The notes below the pieces were generated by a model. It had not been told where the DNA came from and did no database searches. It saw nothing but the letters and a program-made list of their open reading frames with translations. Of a DNA stretch of 64,000 nucleotides, positions 52,547-60,885 are shown in pieces. The stretch lies in NCBI RefSeq assembly GCF_963676485.1, contig NZ_OY781114.1, positions 2,136,501-2,200,500 of the forward strand. The letters run 5' to 3'. The position numbers and the translations under genes were made by a program. Positions within the stretch are counted from its first letter, which is position 1, and the number at the start of each line of letters is the position of its first letter. The DNA is from an uncultured Cohaesibacter sp. GTDB taxonomy: Bacteria > Pseudomonadota > Alphaproteobacteria > Rhizobiales > Cohaesibacteraceae.

Positions 52547-54031
52547 CTATTTGTACCAACTTGATAATGGTTCGGCAGAATGTTTGGCAATGTATTCTCT
52601 AAACTCTTTTTCTCCCATTTTTTCATGACGGGCATCATAAGTTGACGGATCTTGATTGTAGGGAGAACTGGTACTGAATATTACGAAGGATCCTCTAAGG
52701 AATCTGCTAACAGGTCTGGCGCTTTTGGGAAGTGGTTCATTGAGGTCACCTGCATACTCCCAGAGGCCGTATTCCCGATAGTCTCCGGGGTGCAGCTCCG
52801 TAAGAGCCTCGCTATAGGCGTCGGGCTCAATATCACAGATTCCAGTGGGTTCCACCGATTTGGCTTCCAATCGTATGTAACTCCATTGAGGAGAAAAATT
52901 AAAGGACTCGAAAGTGAGTTTGAGTGGCTTCAATATGTAAGCAAGATCGGCATAAATAACAATAAAGCCTTCTTCTCGAGCACGTTCGGCTCGAGTCAGT
53001 GTATTTCCACCGCCGCTAGGCAAGAACATATGATTAAGAGCACGGATTTTTCCAACTTCATTAAGAACCGCCAAAATGTCGTTTACATCTGTCCAAGTCG
53101 CTCTGGTGGGAGATGTTATTGGAAAAAGCCTATTGAGCAATTCGGACCATTCGCTTTTGTTGCGTCTTTGAAAACTCGCAACAATATCCAACCATTCTTT
53201 CAGCCTATGTGATACCTCAGGCATTGTCGGTCTTGTCGAGGGATCGTTTACAGTACAGTCAGCAATCAAATCGTCCAAAGTAGATAAGTAAAAGTCCCCT
53301 AGAAAGTTCTTTAGCCCTAGGTCGGAGTTTGCTACATAATGTCCGTCAAACCCAAGAAATTGCTTAGTTAAGGCAATCCAAAGAGTTTTTGAAAATGAGA
53401 AAACATCAGCCTTTTGACCGTCAGCTTGGCTTGCACGGCGACGCATTTCTGGAGCCATTGTAAACTTCGGTCCGACATCGCGTCTTTCAGGCGTAAGGGC
53501 GGCTTGTTCGGGATATTTGACCAAACCGAAGTCTGAGAAGCAAAGCCGACCATGCAGAGCGAGAATGTTCTCTGGCTTAATATCTCTGTGAGCAATACCA
53601 CGAGAATGCAGCTCAGATAGAGTATCGGCTAGTTTAACAAAGTGTTCTACTATTTCTTCAGGTGATTTCTTTTCAAGATATTCAATGCAAGGATCTGCCA
53701 AAGGCATAACGTACCAAGGCTTTCCTTCAGATAAGTCATCAGGGAAATGGTGGGCGACCATTGGAATTATACCCTGAATGTCTTTGTTGTCATCCAGTGC
53801 TCTAATTTCATTCCGAAATCGCTTATAGGAAATGCCTGTTAGTTCACGAAGAATTTTAACGGCAAAATCCTCATGCCCATCTTTGGAGGCTTTCCACACA
53901 TCCCCATTGCCTCCAGTGCCAATCTCTTTTTTCAAAGTGAAGTGTTTGGTTTTTGCCCCTGATTTGAGAGAGAGTCTGTGTTTTCGTTTACTCAACACCG
54001 GTTTCCCCTTCAAGCGGGCGTAGTGACCCAT
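52547..54031 (-). CDS. Hanks-type serine/threonine protein kinase
   Basis: 494 residues with an intact kinase domain at about 32-285: glycine loop GTGGNGDV (38-45), ATP lysine K59 in FAVKIL, helix-C glutamate E75, HRDIKPEN (148-155), DFG at 167-169 and an APE motif at 193-195. The remaining 200 residues form no domain I recognise, and there is no membrane segment. It lies 44 bp downstream of the Mrr-type gene on the same strand and is probably the last gene of the restriction cluster. Kinases in such islands can act in abortive infection, which is inference here. Confidence 0.85.
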   Translation of the reverse strand: MGHYARLKGKPVLSKRKHRLSLKSGAKTKHFTLKKEIGTGGNGDVWKASKDGHEDFAVKILRELTGISYKRFRNEIRALDDNKDIQGIIPMVAHHFPDDLSEGKPWYVMPLADPCIEYLEKKSPEEIVEHFVKLADTLSELHSRGIAHRDIKPENILALHGRLCFSDFGLVKYPEQAALTPERRDVGPKFTMAPEMRRRASQADGQKADVFSFSKTLWIALTKQFLGFDGHYVANSDLGLKNFLGDFYLSTLDDLIADCTVNDPSTRPTMPEVSHRLKEWLDIVASFQRRNKSEWSELLNRLFPITSPTRATWTDVNDILAVLNEVGKIRALNHMFLPSGGGNTLTRAERAREEGFIVIYADLAYILKPLKLTFESFNFSPQWSYIRLEAKSVEPTGICDIEPDAYSEALTELHPGDYREYGLWEYAGDLNEPLPKSARPVSRFLRGSFVIFSTSSPYNQDPSTYDARHEKMGEKEFREYIAKHSAEPLSSWYK

Positions 54032-54075
54032 AAAAAAAATTCTGGGGTTTTTCTCAAGATCAAAACCAACACAAA

Positions 54076-54987
54076 CTATATCCCATCAAACCAATCCAAG
54101 TTGATTTCCACGCTTTCGATCATCTTGGTTGAGACGCCCAATTCATATTGCTTGAGGAGGTCGCATAGGCGTTGGCCGTCGATGAGGTCGATGGCAATGG
54201 CTCCGTCTCTGGTTGCTTCATCTGACGCTTGGCTCGTAAAGGTTCCTGTCGTTATGAATAGGCCTTTGTCAGCGCGTCCTTGCATTGCACCGCGAAAATC
54301 TCTGATTTCTTTAGCCCCCACGCTACCCTTCCAGCGTTTGCATTGGAAATAGACTTGGAAAGACACGAGATTAACGCGCAACACCCCAACGCCATCAACA
54401 CCACCATCGCCCGTCTTTCCACGCACTTCGACTTTGACGAATCCTGCTTCCCGTAGCAATCTTTGAGAAAGGCGTTCGAACGCATCGGGTGTCATAGCCA
54501 GCGCCGTTGAAAGCAGTTTTGATTTCCAATCAGCTTTCTTGGCTTCTGCTTCAGAAATGTTGTTTTCTGAACCAATCAGTTCAACTGTTCGCTGCTTTTT
54601 CTCTAAGCGTTTCAGGCGCGCACGTTCCTTTTCCTCATTGTTGACCTGCCTATAGATTACTTTTGTTTCTGAAAGAGATGAAATTGCCTCACCTTTTTCG
54701 GTAAGTGCCCAAATACCTCGTGCTGAATTCTCGATTGCTCCGCCTCTTCGTAAATAGGTGCGCGCCCAGGACAGATAGTAGTTCACCCGTGTGCGAGGTT
54801 CATTACCAGTCATGGCGAAGGATTGTTCTTCTTCGCTCAAACCCTCGATTTCGATGATCTTTTCGTCGAGCTCATGGATTGTTGCCGAGCCGCCGATTAG
54901 CTTGAGGGCTTCGATAGTGGCAAGCATCATACCGGGAAGATCTGGCAGACCCTCGGCTTCGATTGTGAAACGGCGATCTTTCTTCAT
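54076..54987 (-). CDS. Mrr-type restriction endonuclease
   Basis: 303 residues from ATG 54987 (AAGGA upstream); a longer frame from 55053 overlaps the preceding gene. The N-terminal half resembles the Mrr winged-helix domain (RTRVNYYLSWARTYLRRGG, ARGIWALTEKGE). The C-terminal catalytic domain has FERLSQRLLREAGF, GDGGVDGVG and QCKRWKG, giving the D-x(n)-QxK variant of the PD-(D/E)XK site. It ends with GTFTSQASDEAT. Mrr enzymes cut modified DNA, but some partner with methylases. Its place in an operon with a type IIG enzyme leaves both options open. Confidence 0.85.
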   Translation of the reverse strand: MKKDRRFTIEAEGLPDLPGMMLATIEALKLIGGSATIHELDEKIIEIEGLSEEEQSFAMTGNEPRTRVNYYLSWARTYLRRGGAIENSARGIWALTEKGEAISSLSETKVIYRQVNNEEKERARLKRLEKKQRTVELIGSENNISEAEAKKADWKSKLLSTALAMTPDAFERLSQRLLREAGFVKVEVRGKTGDGGVDGVGVLRVNLVSFQVYFQCKRWKGSVGAKEIRDFRGAMQGRADKGLFITTGTFTSQASDEATRDGAIAIDLIDGQRLCDLLKQYELGVSTKMIESVEINLDWFDGI

Positions 54988-55033
54988 AATGAATCCTTCA
55001 ATCTTCTGGTCGTTGGCAGCGAGAAAATCTGCT

Positions 55034-55909
55034 TTACCCAACCCGCCGCGCATGCGCCATCGCGATCAATCCCCGGATCAAGTCTTTGTGGACGTTGATG
55101 TCTTTCTCGGTGAGACGAAGCCTGTAGTGGTTCCAGCGCGTATTATACTCAAGCGTATCGACACCTGCTTCATCTAGCATCGCGTCAATTTCTTCGCTTT
55201 TGGGGATTTTGGGTTCAAAATTGAGAAATTGCCGCTTCGGTCTGAATTGAACGAAGTTGTAGGCCCGCCCCAATTTTGAAAGGCCGATATAGAATTTGTT
55301 GTATTTGAGCTCGACTGCCGGATCTACTTCTTTGATCATCTCAAATAGTTGATCAACGAGTGAGAGAGTTTTCGGCGTGCCTTTTTCTCGCTCCCAATAA
55401 GCCCGATCTGTTGGAGCGCTTTCTGCATCTTCATCTTCATCGACCATTCCGCGCTCGAACTCGTCAAGGATCTTGCTAAAGACGAGCGTGATATGTTCGC
55501 CCACTTGATAGGCTTGCATTTGGATAGCGATGATGGGGATGGATCCATTAAAGAGTGAAATGACATTGAGAAAGCGGCTGGTAATGTCTTCGGCGACCAA
55601 CACCGCGCAATGCTCATATTGCGGATAGCGTTTGCGCTCTATATCCCAATATTCAATGCTGCGGATGATATGCGTCTCATCGGTGGAGCCAAGCTGAAGT
55701 TCTACCTCAAACCGTTTATAGCTGTCGGGGTCTTGCAGCAACAGATCCAGGCGACCGGCTCGTGGTTGGATGCGTTCTCTATCTCTCAGCACCAACTCGC
55801 CCAAGCCAAGAATAGACGGATCGTTGGCAATAATGTCTTGCACCCAATTCTCGGTATAGCTGGGATGGTTCTTCAAAGAGATGCGTTTCGGACGTGTGAA
55901 TTGGGTCAT
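55034..55909 (-). CDS. Restriction-associated PD-(D/E)XK-like protein
   Basis: 291 residues. The centre carries GRLDLLLQD (52-60) and FEVELQ (67-72), a PD-(D/E)XK-like arrangement with Q in place of the lysine. SIEYWDIERKRYPQYEH follows, a pattern I know from uncharacterised proteins found with restriction-modification genes. Its ATG overlaps the stop of the type IIG gene by 4 bp (ATGA), so the two are translationally coupled. It may be a nuclease, an inactive partner or a specificity helper. Confidence 0.6.
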   Translation of the reverse strand: MTQFTRPKRISLKNHPSYTENWVQDIIANDPSILGLGELVLRDRERIQPRAGRLDLLLQDPDSYKRFEVELQLGSTDETHIIRSIEYWDIERKRYPQYEHCAVLVAEDITSRFLNVISLFNGSIPIIAIQMQAYQVGEHITLVFSKILDEFERGMVDEDEDAESAPTDRAYWEREKGTPKTLSLVDQLFEMIKEVDPAVELKYNKFYIGLSKLGRAYNFVQFRPKRQFLNFEPKIPKSEEIDAMLDEAGVDTLEYNTRWNHYRLRLTEKDINVHKDLIRGLIAMAHARRVG

Positions 55910-58900
55910 GCGGCATATCTCCCATCGTCAGTGATTTGGGCCTGACCAAGGGCAGCAAGGCTGGCGAGGAGAGGCTCAACGGTTGTGGTGCGGGCTCGCT
56001 TGAAGCGGCGGGCGACCTGTTCCGGTGATGCTTCACCCAGCTCCTCAAGAGCCTCACGCACGGCGGCAAATTGGTCTGGTAGGGCCTTGGGCCATGGCGC
56101 CTTGTCCTTGGTCTCTGTAGACGCAACGTCCATCTTGGCTTGTTTGTCCGTTGCCTCAGTTTTGGTGCCATCAGGGTTCTGATAGTCAGGCCGCAACCAG
56201 CGGATATGGCCCGCAGCCTCCTCGGCAGCCCGTTCCTTGTTCAGGTCTACAAGGCGGAAGAGAATCTCTTCGTCTGTCAGGTCAACGGGCCAGCCATAAG
56301 CCTCAGCGACGGCCACATCGATCTGATCGTGAATGTCCTTAAGGATGCCGATCAAACCCTGATCATAGATGTCTTTGTCCTTGCCTTCGATGGACTCGCC
56401 TGCGCGCAATTTTTCCATCACATTATACATTTGTGTCAGGGTCAGCTTGGGATGGGCTTCCTGCTGCCTTTTGCGATGCGCGTCCAATTCCTCGCCGAGG
56501 CGGTCAAGGGTGGCGCGTTGGGCGTCAGTGGGATCGGGGAAGGGAAATTTGTTAAAACAGTCCGTGTGATTATATGTTGGATCGTTGCCCGCCCCAAGCC
56601 AGCCTCCAGCAGCTAAAGCGAAAATGGAATGGGTCTTGCTGCTTAGGACAGAGTACTGCCATTTATTTGGTAGAGTAATAACTACGATTTTACTCTCAGC
56701 AATTATTGTAGAAGGTAAAAAGGAAAACAACCTATGTTTTGCCGTTCGCGTGGTGGCGATTATATTAGAAATGCCGTTTGAAGATTTTCTGAGTTCCTCG
56801 TGTGTTCGACCATACCACCACCAATGTTTCTTTCTCCAAGGCTCTCTATTTTGATCACGCTCTGGTTTAACGGTATCTCTAACATGTTGATATATTTTGG
56901 GGTATTTACTTCTAACGTGTTCTACATCAAGTGGATACAAATCGATTGCAAAAAGACCACGAGAGCATTGTGCCAGATCTCTGCCATTCATGTATGGTCG
57001 TATAACTTTTTCCAACTCATTTTCAGCAGGAGCAATTAATAGATCCACTTCTTCCTTGGATACGATAAATCCTGAACCATGAAGCTTCATTCCCATGTGA
57101 GCTAAACCTTTATTGGATTGCAATGAATTACTCCCTAACACATCCGCTCCAATCCTTAGATTGCCAAAAATCTTGCCAATCTGATGATTAAAGGTAACCT
57201 CACGACCGCCTTCTTCACTTTCTTCTTTGCTCTCGGTTGCCACAGTCAATAAACGTCCGGTTCGGCTGCCCTTGGCGGCCACCGTCATGGCGATGCGCAC
57301 GGCGGCGCCATCCTTGCTGTCCACCCATGGATGATCGGGAATGGCAAAGAGCAGGGAAAGCGGTTTTTTCGGGTCGCCTAAATGCGGTTCCAGCACCCGG
57401 CAATTGAAGGTCTGACGCAAGCTGTTCGTGGTAATGAAGCCGAACCGGCGGCTTTCTATGCCTTTGGAGGCGTCATAGTCCCGCGCCCTCAAGGCTGCTT
57501 TTTCCCACCAGAACATGACAAGATCGGCACTTTGCGGCATCTTAGGATAGGCCTTCCAGAGCGCTTCTGTGTAGCCATCACCGAGATAATCGCGCAGGCG
57601 GCTCGCGCCAATAAACGGCGGATTCCCGACGATGAAATGTGCCTCTGGCCAGTTTGCCGGTTTCGGGTTTTTATAATCATAGACCTTGATGCGAGCGGTC
57701 GGGTCTGGCACTTCTTCGCCAGTGACAGGATGAGGCTTGGTTGTTATGCCATCCCACCGTGTGACCGGCTCCCCATTCTCATCAAGAGAGACCTCCTTAT
57801 CATCCCAATCCAGAACGGCATCGCGATTTTCGATATTCTGGAAATCTCGCAGGACTGGCTCTGTGGGCGAGGCGTCGCCATGGGTGCGAAAATGCCATTG
57901 CAGATAGCCGATCCAGAGCACCAGTTCAGCCACAGCCGCCGCCCAAGGATTAAGCTCAATGCCGAGGAATTGATGCGGGTCGACCGTATAGCCGGAGAGA
58001 CTCAAGGCGCCTTGCTGTTCGCCCAACTCTTCCAGTAGCGCCGTGACTTCCCCTTCAAGCCGTTTCATCATTTCCATGGCAACATAAAGGAAGTTGCCCG
58101 AACCACAGGCAGGGTCGAGAACCTTCACCTCGCAAAGCTTGCGATGGAACTCATGCACGGTTTGAAGGGCTTCCTTGTTTTTGCCATCCTCGGTCAGGCG
58201 CTGAACAGACGCTTTGACGCTGTCCCAATCCATGCGGAGCGGTTCAATGACGGTGGGAATGACCAATCTTTCGACATAAGCGCGCGGGGTGAAGTGAGCC
58301 CCCAGCTTGTGGCGTTCGCGTTTATTCAGGGCGCGTTCCAGGAGCGTGCCGAAGATGGCTGGTTCCACCTGTTTCCAGTCAGCCTCTGCTGCTTCTATCA
58401 GGAGAGCAAGTTGGTGATCGTTGATTGGGAGTGCTTCAGCATTTTTGAACAGGCCACCATTGAAGCGCTTGAGATCCTCCATCAGCACCCCGCAGAAGCC
58501 GCCTGTGTCCATGGTCTGCCAGAGATTGCTGAAAGCGGATTGAACCTTGTCCGGCTGGCTCTCTAGCCGCTTTAAGAGATCCGTGAAGCTGCGATTGGGT
58601 AGCAATTTGACGTCTTCGGCGAACATGGAGAAAAGGCAGCGCATAAGGAAGCTGGCCACCTTCTCACTATCATGGCCCTGAGCTTCAAAGCTCTTTCCGA
58701 GTTCTGCCAAATGGGACGCAATTGCACGGGTGACTTTGGCTGATTGAAGAGCCGGATTGAGTGAAAGCGGATTGGTCCATATCGTCCGCAGAAGATCGCG
58801 CGTTTCTTCTTTTCGTAGATCATCGATAGAAATGCGATATCGGTTGCCATCGGGGAACTGGGTATAGCCCTGACCAATGCCGGAGAAGTCCGCGTATATC

Positions 58901-59409
58901 TCAAATACATGCCCAACATCAGCAATGATCAAAAAGGGCGGCCATCCATCTTCCTTCGAAACAGCGCGGGCATAACGGTCTGCCTGCCCTCGCGCTTTGA
59001 GCATGGTATCGTCCCATTTTGCCGTGCCTCGCTGGCCGTGACCGAGACGCTCCTTGCTGGCTGATTGTTTCGCCAGAGCTTCAATGCCATCTTTTGGCTT
59101 TTCAGCGCGATTGCCGCCCTGCTTGGCTTCCAGAATGAAACAACCCTTGCGATAGAGATCGATCCGGCCTCTGTTATTGCTGCCCGTATGCGTGAAGGTG
59201 ACGGGGCGCTCGAACCGATAATCGTTGTTCTGGCCATCTTCCTTGGCAGGTTTGGGCCGCTCAACGCCCAATAGCTCGGTCAACTCGTTAGCAAAACTTT
59301 GGAAATTCGCCATTTCACTGCCACCTGACTCCTTCCAGCGTGTGATGAAGGCATCAACGTTGCTGAGAGCTAGATCGGAAGTGTTGGCAGGATCGGTTGG
59401 GGTATTCAC
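55906..59409 (-). CDS. Type IIG/MmeI-like restriction-modification enzyme
   Basis: 1167 residues combining nuclease and methyltransferase. Near the N-terminus D84, E94 and K96 (GRIDLYRKGCFILEAKQ) form a PD-(D/E)XK site, as in MmeI. The gamma-class methyltransferase domain has motif I DPACGSGNFLY at about 432-442 and motif IV GNPPF at about 593-597, suggesting N6-adenine methylation. A target-recognition region and a C-terminal helical region follow (DQIDVAVAEAYGWP). Such enzymes cut at a distance from their site and methylate one strand. It heads the minus-strand cluster of four. Confidence 0.85.
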   Translation of the reverse strand: MNTPTDPANTSDLALSNVDAFITRWKESGGSEMANFQSFANELTELLGVERPKPAKEDGQNNDYRFERPVTFTHTGSNNRGRIDLYRKGCFILEAKQGGNRAEKPKDGIEALAKQSASKERLGHGQRGTAKWDDTMLKARGQADRYARAVSKEDGWPPFLIIADVGHVFEIYADFSGIGQGYTQFPDGNRYRISIDDLRKEETRDLLRTIWTNPLSLNPALQSAKVTRAIASHLAELGKSFEAQGHDSEKVASFLMRCLFSMFAEDVKLLPNRSFTDLLKRLESQPDKVQSAFSNLWQTMDTGGFCGVLMEDLKRFNGGLFKNAEALPINDHQLALLIEAAEADWKQVEPAIFGTLLERALNKRERHKLGAHFTPRAYVERLVIPTVIEPLRMDWDSVKASVQRLTEDGKNKEALQTVHEFHRKLCEVKVLDPACGSGNFLYVAMEMMKRLEGEVTALLEELGEQQGALSLSGYTVDPHQFLGIELNPWAAAVAELVLWIGYLQWHFRTHGDASPTEPVLRDFQNIENRDAVLDWDDKEVSLDENGEPVTRWDGITTKPHPVTGEEVPDPTARIKVYDYKNPKPANWPEAHFIVGNPPFIGASRLRDYLGDGYTEALWKAYPKMPQSADLVMFWWEKAALRARDYDASKGIESRRFGFITTNSLRQTFNCRVLEPHLGDPKKPLSLLFAIPDHPWVDSKDGAAVRIAMTVAAKGSRTGRLLTVATESKEESEEGGREVTFNHQIGKIFGNLRIGADVLGSNSLQSNKGLAHMGMKLHGSGFIVSKEEVDLLIAPAENELEKVIRPYMNGRDLAQCSRGLFAIDLYPLDVEHVRSKYPKIYQHVRDTVKPERDQNREPWRKKHWWWYGRTHEELRKSSNGISNIIATTRTAKHRLFSFLPSTIIAESKIVVITLPNKWQYSVLSSKTHSIFALAAGGWLGAGNDPTYNHTDCFNKFPFPDPTDAQRATLDRLGEELDAHRKRQQEAHPKLTLTQMYNVMEKLRAGESIEGKDKDIYDQGLIGILKDIHDQIDVAVAEAYGWPVDLTDEEILFRLVDLNKERAAEEAAGHIRWLRPDYQNPDGTKTEATDKQAKMDVASTETKDKAPWPKALPDQFAAVREALEELGEASPEQVARRFKRARTTTVEPLLASLAALGQAQITDDGRYAA

Positions 59410-59605
59410 GGATATCGCTCACTTGATTAATTGGTCTTGCAAATCAATATGAGTGAACCATGCCCAACAGTCACGCGCAATTACTTGAATCGAGTTGTGT
59501 ACGAGTATTGTTTCTAGATTTGATTGTTGTCTGGTTGACAAGGCCTTGGGCCTCCAGCGATTGTTCAAGCCTGCATTCGTCCCAGCTAGGTCCAGTTGCG
59601 CTTAC

Positions 59606-59627
59606 AGTTACGATAACTGGAAATTAT
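59606..59627 (+). promoter_or_regulatory. Dyad element at the SHMT-like start, shared with the STAND gene
   Basis: AGTTACGATAACT, a 5-bp dyad around a 3-nt centre, is followed by GGAAATTAT and runs into the ATG at 59626. The same 22 bases with a single difference lie at 63318-63297 on the minus strand at the start of the STAND gene. TACGAT could also serve as a -10 box, which would give an almost leaderless mRNA. Confidence 0.7.
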
Positions 59628-60879
59628 GAGCTCTGCTGGCAAAAAACGGAAATACTACGATCGCTTTGAGAGCCTCTCTCCTGGACGGTTGGACGAAATC
59701 ATTGCTATGCAGCGCGGACTGATATCAAATCACCTTCACCTTATAGCCAGTGCCTGCTTTCCCTTTCCCTCGATACTTAAGGCGCAAGCGGAACCATCCA
59801 CTTTGCTTCCAGTGGAGGGAATGCCGGGAGAACGCTATCTACCAGGCGCTTCGGTGATGGATATTGTCGAGACAGAAGGGGAACGAATGCTACTTGATAT
59901 GTTCCCTGATTCAGAAGGATATCGCGCTTCTCTCCAACCGCACTCTGGGACACAGGCCAATCAGATTGTTTACAATGCAATTCTCTCTGAGAAGGACGAG
60001 GTCATTTGTCTTAAACCCGCAGATGGCGGGCATATTTCTCATACTGTTTTGATCTCTAGACGAAACAAGACTTATAACTTTGGCCTAACCGCCGAAGGGC
60101 ATATTGACTATGGTTTACTCGAGAAACGAGCACTCGAGCATCGTCCCAAACTAATTATCGTTGGAGGGAGCTCTTTGCCAAGGATGATCGACTTTGCCAA
60201 GTGCAAAGAGATTGCCCAAAAAGTTGGTGCGCTTCTGCATGCGGATATTTCGCATACATCTCCATTTATAATGGCAGGTTTGCATACCAATGCTCTGCCT
60301 TATTGTGATTTTGCAACCTTTAACATGGTGAAAAATCTTAGAGGGCCCAATTCAGGTACTGTGTTATATCGGGAGAACTTTCACGACGCCATTTGCAGGT
60401 CTATCTTTCCTGGAACACAAGGGGGAGCCAACGAACCTTGTCTACTCGCTAAATATGCGACACTCTGCGAATGGCAAAACCACAGCATCTCCTCTTTTGC
60501 GGACCGGATTGTTGCGATTTCGCAGCTTTTGGCACGCATTATGACAAGGCGTGGCATCAAGCTCGTCACTGATGGAACTGACAGTCATATTCTACTGCTG
60601 GATTTGAGGGAATATAAAGCAACAGGGGCTGAATTTGAAAAGCGCTTTGAAAGCCATCATGTCCTCTTAAACAAAAACCAAGTTCCTGGTGATCAACGCG
60701 GGCCAAGCGTCTCATCCGGCTTGCGGATAGGTGCAACTAATCTGGCCATCCTGGGTGTGAACCAAGAGGATCTCGAGCTACTGGGAAACTGGATATGTGA
60801 TGTTATTGAAGACAAAGCGGACTTATCCGATATAGTGAGCCAAATCCTGCAAAAGTACCCTCAACCAGCCTACTTTTGA
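59626..60879 (+). CDS. SHMT-like PLP enzyme, diverged (glycine hydroxymethyltransferase family)
   Basis: 417 residues aligned along their length with SHMT. PLP residues are kept: K236 in MVKNLRGP, D207 in HADISH, H136 in GGHISH and R367 in SSGLRIGA, and E64 matches E. coli GlyA E57. However P62 replaces Y55, L72 replaces Y65 and V235 replaces H228 next to the PLP lysine, and LIASENY becomes LIASACF. The fold and cofactor are therefore likely intact while the reaction or substrate probably differs from serine-glycine exchange with folate. It stands alone on the plus strand between the restriction cluster and a convergent STAND gene. Confidence 0.8.
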   Translation: MSSAGKKRKYYDRFESLSPGRLDEIIAMQRGLISNHLHLIASACFPFPSILKAQAEPSTLLPVEGMPGERYLPGASVMDIVETEGERMLLDMFPDSEGYRASLQPHSGTQANQIVYNAILSEKDEVICLKPADGGHISHTVLISRRNKTYNFGLTAEGHIDYGLLEKRALEHRPKLIIVGGSSLPRMIDFAKCKEIAQKVGALLHADISHTSPFIMAGLHTNALPYCDFATFNMVKNLRGPNSGTVLYRENFHDAICRSIFPGTQGGANEPCLLAKYATLCEWQNHSISSFADRIVAISQLLARIMTRRGIKLVTDGTDSHILLLDLREYKATGAEFEKRFESHHVLLNKNQVPGDQRGPSVSSGLRIGATNLAILGVNQEDLELLGNWICDVIEDKADLSDIVSQILQKYPQPAYF

Positions 60880-60885
60880 GCAAAT

